A stretch of DNA of 64,000 nucleotides from an uncultured Clostridia bacterium (GCA_944381135.1 CALWJY010000007.1:1-64000), one strand, 5' to 3'; shown: positions 15,622 to 24,633, numbered from the stretch's first letter. Numbers and translations are program-made. The notes: generated by a model from the sequence alone, not told the origin.

Positions 15622-16770
15622 ATGAAAGAAACCAACATCAATGTCTTGAACGACACTTTTGAACTTTATATGAAAAAAGGCAAGGAGGCACGCGCAAAAG
15701 GGAACATTACGCTTGCCAAAAGGAATTTTTTGCTTGCAAGCGAAATCTTGATGCAAATGGCAAAGCAAAGCCAAGGGCAACTGAAACAGGTGCGCATGGA
15801 AAGGGCGCGTTCGATTGTTGAGATTGCTGAAAATTTGGGGAAGAAAGCGCAAAAGGTTGAAAAGAAAACGGATGATATATCTGGCGAAGAAGATGACGAC
15901 ATCAAGAAATGGCAAACGGCAGAAATTCCAAATGTCACTTTTGACGATGTTGCAGGGCTTGACGATGTCAAGAAAGCCATCACAATCAAGATGATAAATC
16001 CGGTGAAATATCCAGAAAAATATAAGATGTATGGCAAAAAGACGGGCGGCGGAGTGCTTTTGTATGGACCTCCGGGCACAGGCAAAACCATGATTGCCAA
16101 AGCGATTGCAAATGAAGTGAAGGCGAAGTTCTATGCCGTGAAAGGCTCGGACATTGTTAGCAAATGGGTTGGTGACAGTGAGAAAAACATCAATTCACTT
16201 TTTGAAGAGGCAAACAAGCAAGACAGGGCAATCATCTTCATTGACGAAATGGACAGTTTGATTGGAAAACGCGGGCTTGACACGCACAACGACAAACGCG
16301 TCAACGAATTTTTGCAACAGATTGATGGTTTTGCGGGAAGAAATCCAAATTTGCTTCTTTTGGGTGCAACAAACAGACCGTGGGACATCGACAGTGCCGC
16401 CATGCGCTCGGGCAGATTTTCGCAAAAAATATATCTTCCACTTCCAGACGCACCAGCGCGCAAGTTTATGGTTGAGAAAAATATGAGGGGTGTGCCGGTT
16501 GCAAAAGATTTTGATGTGGACAGAATTGTCGAGCAGACTGAGGGATATAGCGGTGCAGACATTGAAGAACTTTGCGACCGCGCAAAAGACGAGCCACTTT
16601 TGCAGGCAATTGCCACAGACAGTGTGGTGCTTGTCACAAATGAAGATTTTGACCGTGTGCTTGAAACGATGCCACCAAGTGTGACGGAAAAAGAGATGAA
16701 GAAATTTGAAGAATATAACAACGAAATCAACAGTTACATACAAAAAAGGAACAAAAAGAAAACCAATTAA
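15622..16770 (+). CDS. Vps4-like AAA ATPase with N-terminal MIT-like domain
   Basis: 382 residues, one AAA module of the classic FtsH/katanin/Vps4 clade. Walker A GPPGTGKT 149-156, pore loop KWVG 181-184 inside SKWVGDSEKN, Walker B IIFIDEMDSL 204-213, sensor 1 in GATNRP 248-253, second region of homology with R262 and R265, sensor 2 GYSGADIEELCD 308-319. Residues about 8-75 form a helical bundle with the MIT pattern (KEARAKGNITLAKRNFLLAS, then RARSIVEIAENLGKK), followed by an acidic linker. In eukaryotes and Asgard archaea this architecture binds ESCRT-III tails and disassembles the filament. It lacks the FtsH protease and transmembrane parts. Start at 15622 after GAGGAG. The AAA call is certain; the MIT call is by eye. 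Confidence 0.88.
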   Translation: MKETNINVLNDTFELYMKKGKEARAKGNITLAKRNFLLASEILMQMAKQSQGQLKQVRMERARSIVEIAENLGKKAQKVEKKTDDISGEEDDDIKKWQTAEIPNVTFDDVAGLDDVKKAITIKMINPVKYPEKYKMYGKKTGGGVLLYGPPGTGKTMIAKAIANEVKAKFYAVKGSDIVSKWVGDSEKNINSLFEEANKQDRAIIFIDEMDSLIGKRGLDTHNDKRVNEFLQQIDGFAGRNPNLLLLGATNRPWDIDSAAMRSGRFSQKIYLPLPDAPARKFMVEKNMRGVPVAKDFDVDRIVEQTEGYSGADIEELCDRAKDEPLLQAIATDSVVLVTNEDFDRVLETMPPSVTEKEMKKFEEYNNEINSYIQKRNKKKTN

Positions 16771-16913
16771 AAAGCAAAAACCAAATGAAAACAAATGAAA
16801 AGTGAAAGAACAAAAATGAAAAGCAAGCATTATAAAAAGCAATAACTTTTCATTCAATCTTTAAGGTGTTTTTCGAAAATTGAAATTGTTGGGGCTTTGG
16901 AAACAGGAAAAAT

Positions 16914-19900
16914 ATGAGAGAGCGTGTTTGCAAAAATTGTGGAGGAAGAGAATATAAAGTTGTTGGGCAGAACATGGTCAAATGCATGTTTTGCGGGACT
17001 TTATATGTTGATGAATACGCCTCAAAAGAAGAAGATGTTTTGATTGTTGGTGCAAACGAGATTGTTCGTGAAATGCGTTTTGATGATGCGGTGAAAGAGT
17101 TTGACAAAATTTTGGAACTTTATCCGCGCTCTTTTTCGGCATATTTTGGCAAATGCCTTGCGAAAAACAAAATCATCCTTTTTCCAAACAGCAGAGGCGT
17201 GGTGAAGCGTCCAAGATTTTGCGAAAAAGTTGTTTCCATTTCTGAAGATGAAGATTTCAAACAGGCGCTTAAACTTGCACCTGCAGAGACTGCAAAAACC
17301 TATTCTGACATTGCCAAAAGAATTGACCGCATTAAGAGGCAATATGACGAGCACACTTCAAAAGGCGAATATGATGTCATCATGTGTGCGGTAAATTTTG
17401 ACGATTGTGCCGAAGTTGCCACAAAGGTTTGTGACACGCTTGTGCAGAAAGGCAAGAAAGTCTATTTTTTGCAGAATTTGCCTCAAAATGAAAGAGAAGA
17501 AGATACATTTCGTGCGCTTGAGACAAGCAAAGCATTTTTGTTTTTTGCGACAACAAAAACCGGCTATGCAAACTTTAAACATCTCTATGACAGATATTTC
17601 TTTCTGACACTTTTGCGCAAAAAAGCACGAAGCAGTTTCATTGTTGCACTTGATAAGAAAAAAGTTTCAAAGGACGAACTTCCGCGAGCGTTTTCATTTT
17701 GCAAAAGCGAAATCGATTTAAATTCAATTTCTTTTTTGCAAGATGTTGAAGTGATGATTGAAAACGAACTTGCAAAAACAGTGGATGAGATTGCCAAAAT
17801 TGAGACAGTCAAAATTCAAAAGGTTGAACCGCAAAAGAAAGAATATCTCGACATTGAAACTGTGACACCTGTCGAACTTGGACACTATCAAGTTGAAAAC
17901 CTCAACGCTGGCGACCAAACCAAAATCAAATGGATTTTTCTCAGTTTGAAAAATGGCGACTTTCAAACTGCGCTTGAACTTACTGAGGAAGAACTCAAAA
18001 AAGACCCATACAACAGCAGTCTGTTGCTTGCAAGACTTATGGCGCAGCGACAAATCAGGACGCCGGAAGATTTTTATGCCAACATTTCAAATTTCAGCAA
18101 CAAAGAGCAGATTGATGAAATCTTAAGATATGCCAACCGCGACTTTGCCACCGAATTTATTGACAATTGGGAAAACCTCATCATCAAATTGAATGAAGAG
18201 GAATATTATGAAACCTATCTTCTCTATTTGGCTGGATATAAGACGCCAAATCGTGAAAACTTCATCAAGCACGCCGAGATGATGGCGGTGGACACTCAAA
18301 ATCAAGATTTGATTGAAAAGGTTTTGAAGTGTTTTGACAAAAATGATGTGGACAAGTTTGTTGAGTTCTATTTTATGCTTGCACAAAAAAGTGACAACGC
18401 GCAATATTTTTCCAAAATTTTGGAGATTGACCCGGGTCATGCGCAAAGTAACATTGCGTTTCTTTTAAGCCACTTCAAAACAACTGAAGACAAACTTTCT
18501 TATCAAAACCGCGAAGAAATTGAAAATGTTTTCAAATATCTTGACGAAAATGCCCGCACGCAATTTGTGTGTGCAGTTGTTGACCTCATTTTGCCGGTTG
18601 CCTTTTTTGACCTTGAAAAAGCGCAAAACCAATTGGATTTCTATTTGTCATATGTCACATCGGACGAAAACCTTGCAAAACTTACAGAAAAAATTGCTCG
18701 CAGTTTTCAGGAGATGAAGTTTTTTCAAGTTGCAGAAAAATATTCCACAATTGCAATTTCAAAAACGAAGACTTCCGCGCTCTATTGGCTTTTGATTCAA
18801 ATTAAGGCGCATTGCAGAAATGAAAACGACCTTGTGACCTCTGATGTTAAAATTATGCAAATGCCAGAGTGGGAGACACTTTTGGAAATTTCTGATGACA
18901 AGCAGGATGAGGAATATGCCAAAATTGTCAGCAAAAGCAATTTGTTTCAGGGCGAAAGGCGACCTTTTGAGCCAGACCGCCTTGACAAAGTGCATTTGAA
19001 GGAGAAATTGGAAGAATTCATTTCGCGAAACGAGAAATTGCTTTTGTCCGTTGAAAAAGAAGAAAGCGCAAATTCCATAAGAGGCGTTGGATATTTCAAA
19101 GCACAACTTGAACCTTTCAAAACCTATGTGAAAGATGTTGAAATTGTCACAGAGTTTGAAAGGTATGTTGAAATTTGCGACAAAATTGAAAATAGACTTC
19201 AAGCATTGGATTTGACACTTGACTCTTCCGTCAGTGCCATAAAGATTGCAGAAAAAAATCAAAACATCTCTCAAAGGGTTGAGGTCAAGGAGAAGAAAAC
19301 TCTTTCACCAGAAGAAAAACTGAAAAGAAGGAAATTTCTCTATCGTTTTGTTTGCATCTTTTTGGAATATTTCCCGGTTGCATTCACAACGCTTTTGTTG
19401 ATTGTTTCCCTTTGTGCGCCAAAAGAAGTGTATTTATATTTCAGTCAAGAGTTTTTGATTGTCTCACTTGTATATTCCATTGTGGTGGTGATGGCAAACT
19501 TCTTGCTTTATGTCATAAGAAAAAAGGTTTCATCTGTCAGGTGGAAAAGGGTCTATTGCTCTTTGATGGGCTTGGGCGTTGTCAACCTTTTGTTGTTTTG
19601 TCTGAGTTTCTATCTCATCCCTCAGACACTTTCCATCACCAGCGCGCGCGAACTTCAAGTTTTGATGTCAAACGCAAAATATGCCAACATCGCACTTGCT
19701 GAAGACATAGATTTTGAGGGCGAGGAGTGGAGACCTCATGATTTTTATGGCGAATTTGACGGCGCTGGGCACACAATCAGCAACATAAATTTCTCAAACG
19801 GTGGACTTGTGGACATAAACGATGGCACAATTTCAAATGTGCAAATTGTTGTGACTGAAAGCAACACATCTTTGTCAACTTTTGGCGGAATTGCGCAAAT

Positions 19901-20681
19901 CAACCATGGAAGCATTCAAAATTGCTCCGTCATCGGAAACATCACGGTGACATCAACAGGCGACACTGTGTTTGGAGTCATTGTTGGAAGAAATGTTGGT
20001 GGCACAATTTCGGGTTGTCAAAGCGAACTTACAATTGTGATTGATGCAGAAAATTCCAATGTTTCTGTTGGAGGAATTGCTGGGCGCGCAAGTGGTTCGG
20101 ATGTGCAAATCAGTCAAAATTTCAGTGCATCAAACATCTCCATCAATTCAAATGAGTGTGCAAGCCTGACTGTTGGAGGAGTGGTTGGATATGTCGGCAA
20201 TTTGGGTGGTGAATCTCAAATCTCTCAAAATGTTTTTTCGGGGAATTTGACTCTTTCTGGCAGTGCGCAAACGGCGAATGTTGGCGGACTTGTTGGAGAG
20301 GGGAGAAAGCCTGTTTCTGACAGTTTTTCGCAAGGCACAATTTCCGCAAGTGGTTTGACAGCAAGCGGATATGTTGGCGGACTTTATGGAAGATTCATCA
20401 ATCCAGAATTTGAGCCAATCACACACTGCTATGCCACTGTGCAAATTGACTTTTCTTCACTTGCAAGAGGAACGCTTGTTGGCGGACTTGGCGGAAGAAT
20501 TGACCATTGTTTTTCGACAATCAGTGGTGATGTTGCGAATGTGTTGCAATATGGAGGATTTAATTCAAGCACTTGCGACACCTTGACTTCGGGTTTCTAT
20601 GACAGAAAGTATGGATTTGACACATCAATTTGGGTCATCACTGACTTTGCATATCCTCAACTTGCGTGGCAGGTTGAATGA
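16914..20681 (+). CDS. Zinc ribbon / TIR-like / TPR / transmembrane / beta-helix fusion (1255 residues)
   Basis: Order of parts: zinc ribbon (C6, C9, C24, C27); a TPR-like unit at about 50-90; a TIR-like fold at about 150-290 (EYDVIMCAVN, GKKVYFLQNL, RALETSKAFLFFA, LLRKKARSSFIVALD); helical repeats to about 800; three or four membrane helices at about 806-905; then about 350 residues of Gly/Ser/Asn repeats (GGIAQINHGSIQNCSVIG, VGGIAGRASG, VGGVVGYVGN, VGGLVGEG) typical of GLUG-type beta-helices. The C-terminal part should be outside the cell, the rest inside. Zinc-ribbon/TPR/TIR proteins are common in Bacillota; here the catalytic-Glu region reads HLYDRYFFL, so NADase activity is doubtful. It sits 143 bases after the Vps4-like gene with no terminator between. 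Start at 16914 with a weak AGGAAA site. Confidence 0.8.
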   Translation: MRERVCKNCGGREYKVVGQNMVKCMFCGTLYVDEYASKEEDVLIVGANEIVREMRFDDAVKEFDKILELYPRSFSAYFGKCLAKNKIILFPNSRGVVKRPRFCEKVVSISEDEDFKQALKLAPAETAKTYSDIAKRIDRIKRQYDEHTSKGEYDVIMCAVNFDDCAEVATKVCDTLVQKGKKVYFLQNLPQNEREEDTFRALETSKAFLFFATTKTGYANFKHLYDRYFFLTLLRKKARSSFIVALDKKKVSKDELPRAFSFCKSEIDLNSISFLQDVEVMIENELAKTVDEIAKIETVKIQKVEPQKKEYLDIETVTPVELGHYQVENLNAGDQTKIKWIFLSLKNGDFQTALELTEEELKKDPYNSSLLLARLMAQRQIRTPEDFYANISNFSNKEQIDEILRYANRDFATEFIDNWENLIIKLNEEEYYETYLLYLAGYKTPNRENFIKHAEMMAVDTQNQDLIEKVLKCFDKNDVDKFVEFYFMLAQKSDNAQYFSKILEIDPGHAQSNIAFLLSHFKTTEDKLSYQNREEIENVFKYLDENARTQFVCAVVDLILPVAFFDLEKAQNQLDFYLSYVTSDENLAKLTEKIARSFQEMKFFQVAEKYSTIAISKTKTSALYWLLIQIKAHCRNENDLVTSDVKIMQMPEWETLLEISDDKQDEEYAKIVSKSNLFQGERRPFEPDRLDKVHLKEKLEEFISRNEKLLLSVEKEESANSIRGVGYFKAQLEPFKTYVKDVEIVTEFERYVEICDKIENRLQALDLTLDSSVSAIKIAEKNQNISQRVEVKEKKTLSPEEKLKRRKFLYRFVCIFLEYFPVAFTTLLLIVSLCAPKEVYLYFSQEFLIVSLVYSIVVVMANFLLYVIRKKVSSVRWKRVYCSLMGLGVVNLLLFCLSFYLIPQTLSITSARELQVLMSNAKYANIALAEDIDFEGEEWRPHDFYGEFDGAGHTISNINFSNGGLVDINDGTISNVQIVVTESNTSLSTFGGIAQINHGSIQNCSVIGNITVTSTGDTVFGVIVGRNVGGTISGCQSELTIVIDAENSNVSVGGIAGRASGSDVQISQNFSASNISINSNECASLTVGGVVGYVGNLGGESQISQNVFSGNLTLSGSAQTANVGGLVGEGRKPVSDSFSQGTISASGLTASGYVGGLYGRFINPEFEPITHCYATVQIDFSSLARGTLVGGLGGRIDHCFSTISGDVANVLQYGGFNSSTCDTLTSGFYDRKYGFDTSIWVITDFAYPQLAWQVE

Positions 20682-20695
20682 AAAATGAGGTTTCA

Positions 20696-20748
20696 AAAAT
20701 CGTTTCATAGGCATAAAGAAAAATTATGTATTGAGGCGATTTTTTTAT
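20696..20748 (+). terminator. Possible terminator after the ESCRT-like cluster
   Basis: AAAAATCG and CGATTTTTTT form an 8-bp stem ending in T, but the loop is long (about 35 bases). The remaining bases to 20880 are AT-rich with nothing else seen. Confidence 0.5.
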
Positions 20749-20880
20749 GAGTTTTTTCAAAATTGCGCGTTTTTCAAAATTTTTAAACTGTGGTTTGTAG
20801 GCTTTTTGAAACTTGTATTGAATGTTTTTGCATTTGAAAATTAAAACATCAAAAAATTGGATAAAAATGTTGAAAATTTG

Positions 20881-20909
20881 TTGCATAAAAAATTTTTGTG
20901 ATGTATAAT
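20881..20909 (+). promoter_or_regulatory. Promoter of the ABC exporter operon
   Basis: TTGCAT (20881-20886), 17-bp spacer, TATAAT (20904-20909), about 45 bases before the first ABC gene. The leader contains a small GTTG/CAAC hairpin followed by T-rich DNA. Confidence 0.75.
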
Positions 20910-20953
20910 ATGGTTTGTTGACTAAGCAACTTTTTATTTTTTGGAGATTAAAC

Positions 20954-22690
20954 ATGTTTAAACTTTTGCGAAACCTTAAATGGATTGACTATCTTTTCAT
21001 TGTTGTTGTGGTTGGGCTGATTGTGCTTCAAGTTTGGCTTGATTTGACACTTCCAGAATACACCGAAAACATTTTGGCAGAATTTGAAGCCATAAATGCG
21101 GGAGTGGGTGCAAACATTGGCAACATCTTGAAAAATGGTGGATTTATGCTTGCATGTGCACTTGGAAGTTTGGCAAGTGCAATTTCTGTTGGATTTTTTA
21201 CAGCCAACATTTCTTCACGTCTTGCGTTCAACATTCGTGCAAAGGTGTATGACAAAGTGCAAAATTTCTCACTTTCAGAAATCAACAGATTTTCCACAGC
21301 AAGTCTCATCACAAGGACAACAAACGATGTCACACAAGTGCAGATGTTTCTTGCCATGGGAATGCAGGCAATCATCAAAGCGCCAATTCTGGCTGTTTGG
21401 GCAGTGATAAAGATTTTGGACAGAGGTTGGCAATGGTCTGTTGCAACAGCGGTTGCAATTGGGTTTCTTATGATCATGATGTTGATTGTTGTTTTGATTG
21501 CTGTGCCAAAGTTTAAGAAAATTCAAACAATGACGGATGACATCAATGGCTTGACCAGAGAAAATTTGACGGGGATTCGTGTTGTTCGCGCGTCAAATGC
21601 TGAGAAATTTCAAAACGAAAAATTTGAAAAGGCAAACGACAAACTGACAAAAACAAACTTGTTTGTCGGCAAAGTTATGGCAATCATGAGTCCTGGCATG
21701 AGTTTGATGATGAGTGGGCTTTCGCTGGCAATCTATTGGATTGGTGCATACATTGTTGAGGATCCATCGGGGCTTGACAACATGGCAACATTCATGTCTT
21801 ATGCAATGCAAGTTGTCATGGCATTTATGCTTTTGATCATCATTTTCATATTGCTTCCAAGGGCACTCGTGTCCTCAAAACGTCTCAACGAAGTTTTGGA
21901 CACAAAAAATCCCATTGTCAGCGGGAACTTCAAAGGTTCGCCTTATGAAAGTGGATCAGTTGTGTTTGAAAATGTATCGTTTAAATATCCTGATGCAGAT
22001 GAATATGTTCTTAAAGATATAAGTTTCACGGCAAAAGAGGGAGAAACGGTTGCCTTTATTGGTTCGACAGGAAGCGGAAAAAGCACTCTCATCAACCTTA
22101 TTCCAAGACTTTATGACGCCACAGAAGGTCGCGTGCTGATTGATGGAGTGGATGTGAAAGAATATGACATTGAAACGCTGAACAAAAAAATTGGCTATGT
22201 GCCACAACGCGGAGTTCTTTTCAAAGGAACAGTGAAATCGAATGTCGATTTTGGTGACAACAACGCGGATGACGAGATAGTGAAAAAGTCCATAAGTGTT
22301 GCACAGGCCTCCAACTTTGTTTCCAAAATGGGAAATGGTGTGGACAGTCCAATTTCTCAGGGCGGAACAAATGTTTCGGGCGGACAAAAACAAAGGCTTT
22401 CAATTGCGCGTGCAATTGCAAGAAATCCTGAAATTTTCATTTTTGATGACAGTTTCTCGGCTTTGGACTATAAGACCGACAGAAAGTTGCGTTCGGCACT
22501 TAAAAAACACACCGAAAAAGTGACAAAATTCATTGTTGCACAAAGAATTGGAACAATCAAAGATGCAGACAAAATCATTGTGCTTGACAGTGGTAACATG
22601 GTTGGCATGGGCACACATGAAGAACTTTTGAAAACTTGCCCTGTATATCAAGAAATTGCACTCTCACAACTAAGCAAGGAGGAATTGTAA
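20954..22690 (+). CDS. ABC exporter subunit A, permease-ATPase half-transporter with degenerate site
   Basis: 578 residues: six membrane helices in about residues 1-320, then a nucleotide-binding domain with Walker A GSTGSGKS (about 370-377), signature VSGGQKQ (about 474) and Walker B IFIFDDS (about 495-500). The residue after the Walker B Asp is Asp499 where active subunits have the catalytic Glu; this is typical of the degenerate half of heterodimeric exporters such as BmrC/LmrC/TmrA. Its partner follows at 22692, one base after the stop. Substrate unknown; multidrug or lipid export is usual for this type. Start at 20954 after GGAGATT; a 13-codon upstream extension is unsupported. Confidence 0.93.
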   Translation: MFKLLRNLKWIDYLFIVVVVGLIVLQVWLDLTLPEYTENILAEFEAINAGVGANIGNILKNGGFMLACALGSLASAISVGFFTANISSRLAFNIRAKVYDKVQNFSLSEINRFSTASLITRTTNDVTQVQMFLAMGMQAIIKAPILAVWAVIKILDRGWQWSVATAVAIGFLMIMMLIVVLIAVPKFKKIQTMTDDINGLTRENLTGIRVVRASNAEKFQNEKFEKANDKLTKTNLFVGKVMAIMSPGMSLMMSGLSLAIYWIGAYIVEDPSGLDNMATFMSYAMQVVMAFMLLIIIFILLPRALVSSKRLNEVLDTKNPIVSGNFKGSPYESGSVVFENVSFKYPDADEYVLKDISFTAKEGETVAFIGSTGSGKSTLINLIPRLYDATEGRVLIDGVDVKEYDIETLNKKIGYVPQRGVLFKGTVKSNVDFGDNNADDEIVKKSISVAQASNFVSKMGNGVDSPISQGGTNVSGGQKQRLSIARAIARNPEIFIFDDSFSALDYKTDRKLRSALKKHTEKVTKFIVAQRIGTIKDADKIIVLDSGNMVGMGTHEELLKTCPVYQEIALSQLSKEEL

Positions 22691-22691
22691 T

Positions 22692-24506
22692 ATGCCACAC
22701 ATGAAATCAAATGTGGTTGCAGTGGGTTCAAATGCAACCGCAAAAGCAGAAAAAGGCTCATTCAAAAAGTCTATGAGCAAACTTTTCAGATATTGTAAAA
22801 AATATTGGGGATGGATGGTTGGCGCAATTGTGCTTGGCGCAATTGGAACAGTCTTTCAAATCATCGGGCCAAACAAAATTCAAGACATCACAATGTTGAT
22901 TTATGAAGGTGTTTATGGTGGCGGAGCAATGGATATTGAAGCCATCACATCAATTGCAATTTTTCTGGTGATAATCTATGTTGTGGGTGCGATTCTGTCA
23001 TATGCACAGCAATATATCACAAACTCGGTGACGCAACGAACGGTGAAAAGTTTTCGACGAGACATCTCGAAGAAAATCAACAACCTTCCACTCAACTATT
23101 TTGACACGCATATGTATGGCGACATCCTAAGTCGCGTCACAAACGATGTTGACACAATTGGTCAAAGCCTCAACGAAAGCATTGGCGGGCTGATTTCAAA
23201 TGTCATTTTGTTTATTGGCGTTTTGATTATGATGTTTGTCACCGATTGGATTATGGCTTTCACTGTGATTGCTGCAACTCTGATTGGGTTTGCTTTCTCG
23301 CTTTTGTTCTTGACAAGGGCTCAAAAATATTTCGACCAAAATCAAAAAAATCTTGGTGAAATGAATTCTCACATTGAAGAGGTCTATTCTGGACACAATG
23401 TCGTTCAACTTTTCAACGCAAAAGAAAACACCATAAAAGATTTTGCAAAAGTCAACAAAAAACTTCTGAACAGCGGTTGGAAATCGCAGTTCATTTCGGG
23501 TGTGATGATGCCTGTGATGAGCTTTGTTGGAAATTTTGGATATGTTGCCGTCTGCATTGTGGGTGCAGTGCTTGCCAGCAAATTTGGTGCGGAATATTAT
23601 GGAATCATCACTGCCTTCATGATTTATGTCCGTCTGTTCTCGAATCCTCTTTCTCAGATTGCGCAGGCAATGTCGCGTTTGCAATCAACATCGGCGGCAA
23701 GTGGCAGAGTGTTTGAATTTTTGGAAGCGGAAGAACTTGCTGACGAATCTGACAAAACACTTGTGCTTGAAAATGTGAAAGGTGATGTTGAATTTGACCA
23801 TGTTGTTTTTGGATATAATCCAAACAAAATCATCATCAAAGATTTTTCTGCAAAAGTGAAAGCAGGCGAGAAAGTGGCAATTGTTGGACCAACAGGTGCT
23901 GGGAAAACCACACTTGTCAATTTGCTTATGAGATTTTATGAGGTCAATTCGGGGGACATCAAAATTGACGGCGTTTCCACAAAAGACATCAAACGCGAAA
24001 ATGTCCATCAACTTTTTGGAATGGTTTTGCAAGACACTTGGCTGTTTGAGGGCACAATTAAGGAGAATTTGAGATATAACAATCCGGACATCACGGACGA
24101 GCAAATTGTGGACGCTTGCAAGAAGGTGGGCATAGACCACTTCATCCAAACGCTTTCAGATGGCTATGACACTGTCATCACCGATTCTGTCAACTTGTCA
24201 GCAGGACAAAAACAACTTCTGACAATTGCAAGAACGATGATTGCCAACCGCCCAATGATGATTTTGGACGAAGCAACAAGTTCGGTGGACACCAGAACGG
24301 AGGTTTTGTTGCAACAGGCAATGGATAAGGCAATGGAGGGAAGAACATCATTCATCATTGCACACCGTCTGTCAACCATCAAAAATGCAGACATGATTTT
24401 GGTGCTTAAAGACGGCGACATTGTCGAAAAAGGCAATCATGAAGAGTTGCTTGCAAAAGGCGGATTCTATGCCGACTTATACAACAGCCAATTTGAAGAA
24501 GAGTGA
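22692..24506 (+). CDS. ABC exporter subunit B, permease-ATPase half-transporter with intact site
   Basis: 604 residues: a charged N-terminal stretch of about 30, six membrane helices, then a nucleotide-binding domain with Walker A GPTGAGKT (399-406), signature LSAGQKQ (from 502) and Walker B MMILDEA with the catalytic Glu at 527, followed by the H-loop AHRLSTI. The intact catalytic Glu complements the Asp-substituted site of subunit A, so the pair should form an asymmetric heterodimeric exporter in the cytoplasmic membrane. Start at 22692, seven bases after AGGAGG inside the end of subunit A; the two genes are coupled. Confidence 0.94.
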   Translation: MPHMKSNVVAVGSNATAKAEKGSFKKSMSKLFRYCKKYWGWMVGAIVLGAIGTVFQIIGPNKIQDITMLIYEGVYGGGAMDIEAITSIAIFLVIIYVVGAILSYAQQYITNSVTQRTVKSFRRDISKKINNLPLNYFDTHMYGDILSRVTNDVDTIGQSLNESIGGLISNVILFIGVLIMMFVTDWIMAFTVIAATLIGFAFSLLFLTRAQKYFDQNQKNLGEMNSHIEEVYSGHNVVQLFNAKENTIKDFAKVNKKLLNSGWKSQFISGVMMPVMSFVGNFGYVAVCIVGAVLASKFGAEYYGIITAFMIYVRLFSNPLSQIAQAMSRLQSTSAASGRVFEFLEAEELADESDKTLVLENVKGDVEFDHVVFGYNPNKIIIKDFSAKVKAGEKVAIVGPTGAGKTTLVNLLMRFYEVNSGDIKIDGVSTKDIKRENVHQLFGMVLQDTWLFEGTIKENLRYNNPDITDEQIVDACKKVGIDHFIQTLSDGYDTVITDSVNLSAGQKQLLTIARTMIANRPMMILDEATSSVDTRTEVLLQQAMDKAMEGRTSFIIAHRLSTIKNADMILVLKDGDIVEKGNHEELLAKGGFYADLYNSQFEEE

Positions 24507-24633
24507 AATTTTTGATGCATTTTAGATGAAACAATTTAAAACTGCCAAAAATTGTTAAAAACAATGTTGAGTTTTTAAATTTGTTTGCAAATGTCAATTC
24601 TCGAACTTATGCAAACATTTTCTCAATTTTTGT

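Noticed and set aside
20638..20955. Minus-strand 105-residue open frame between the TIR-like gene and the ABC exporter
   Set aside because: It covers the terminator, the exporter promoter and the 3' end of the preceding gene, and has no ribosome site.
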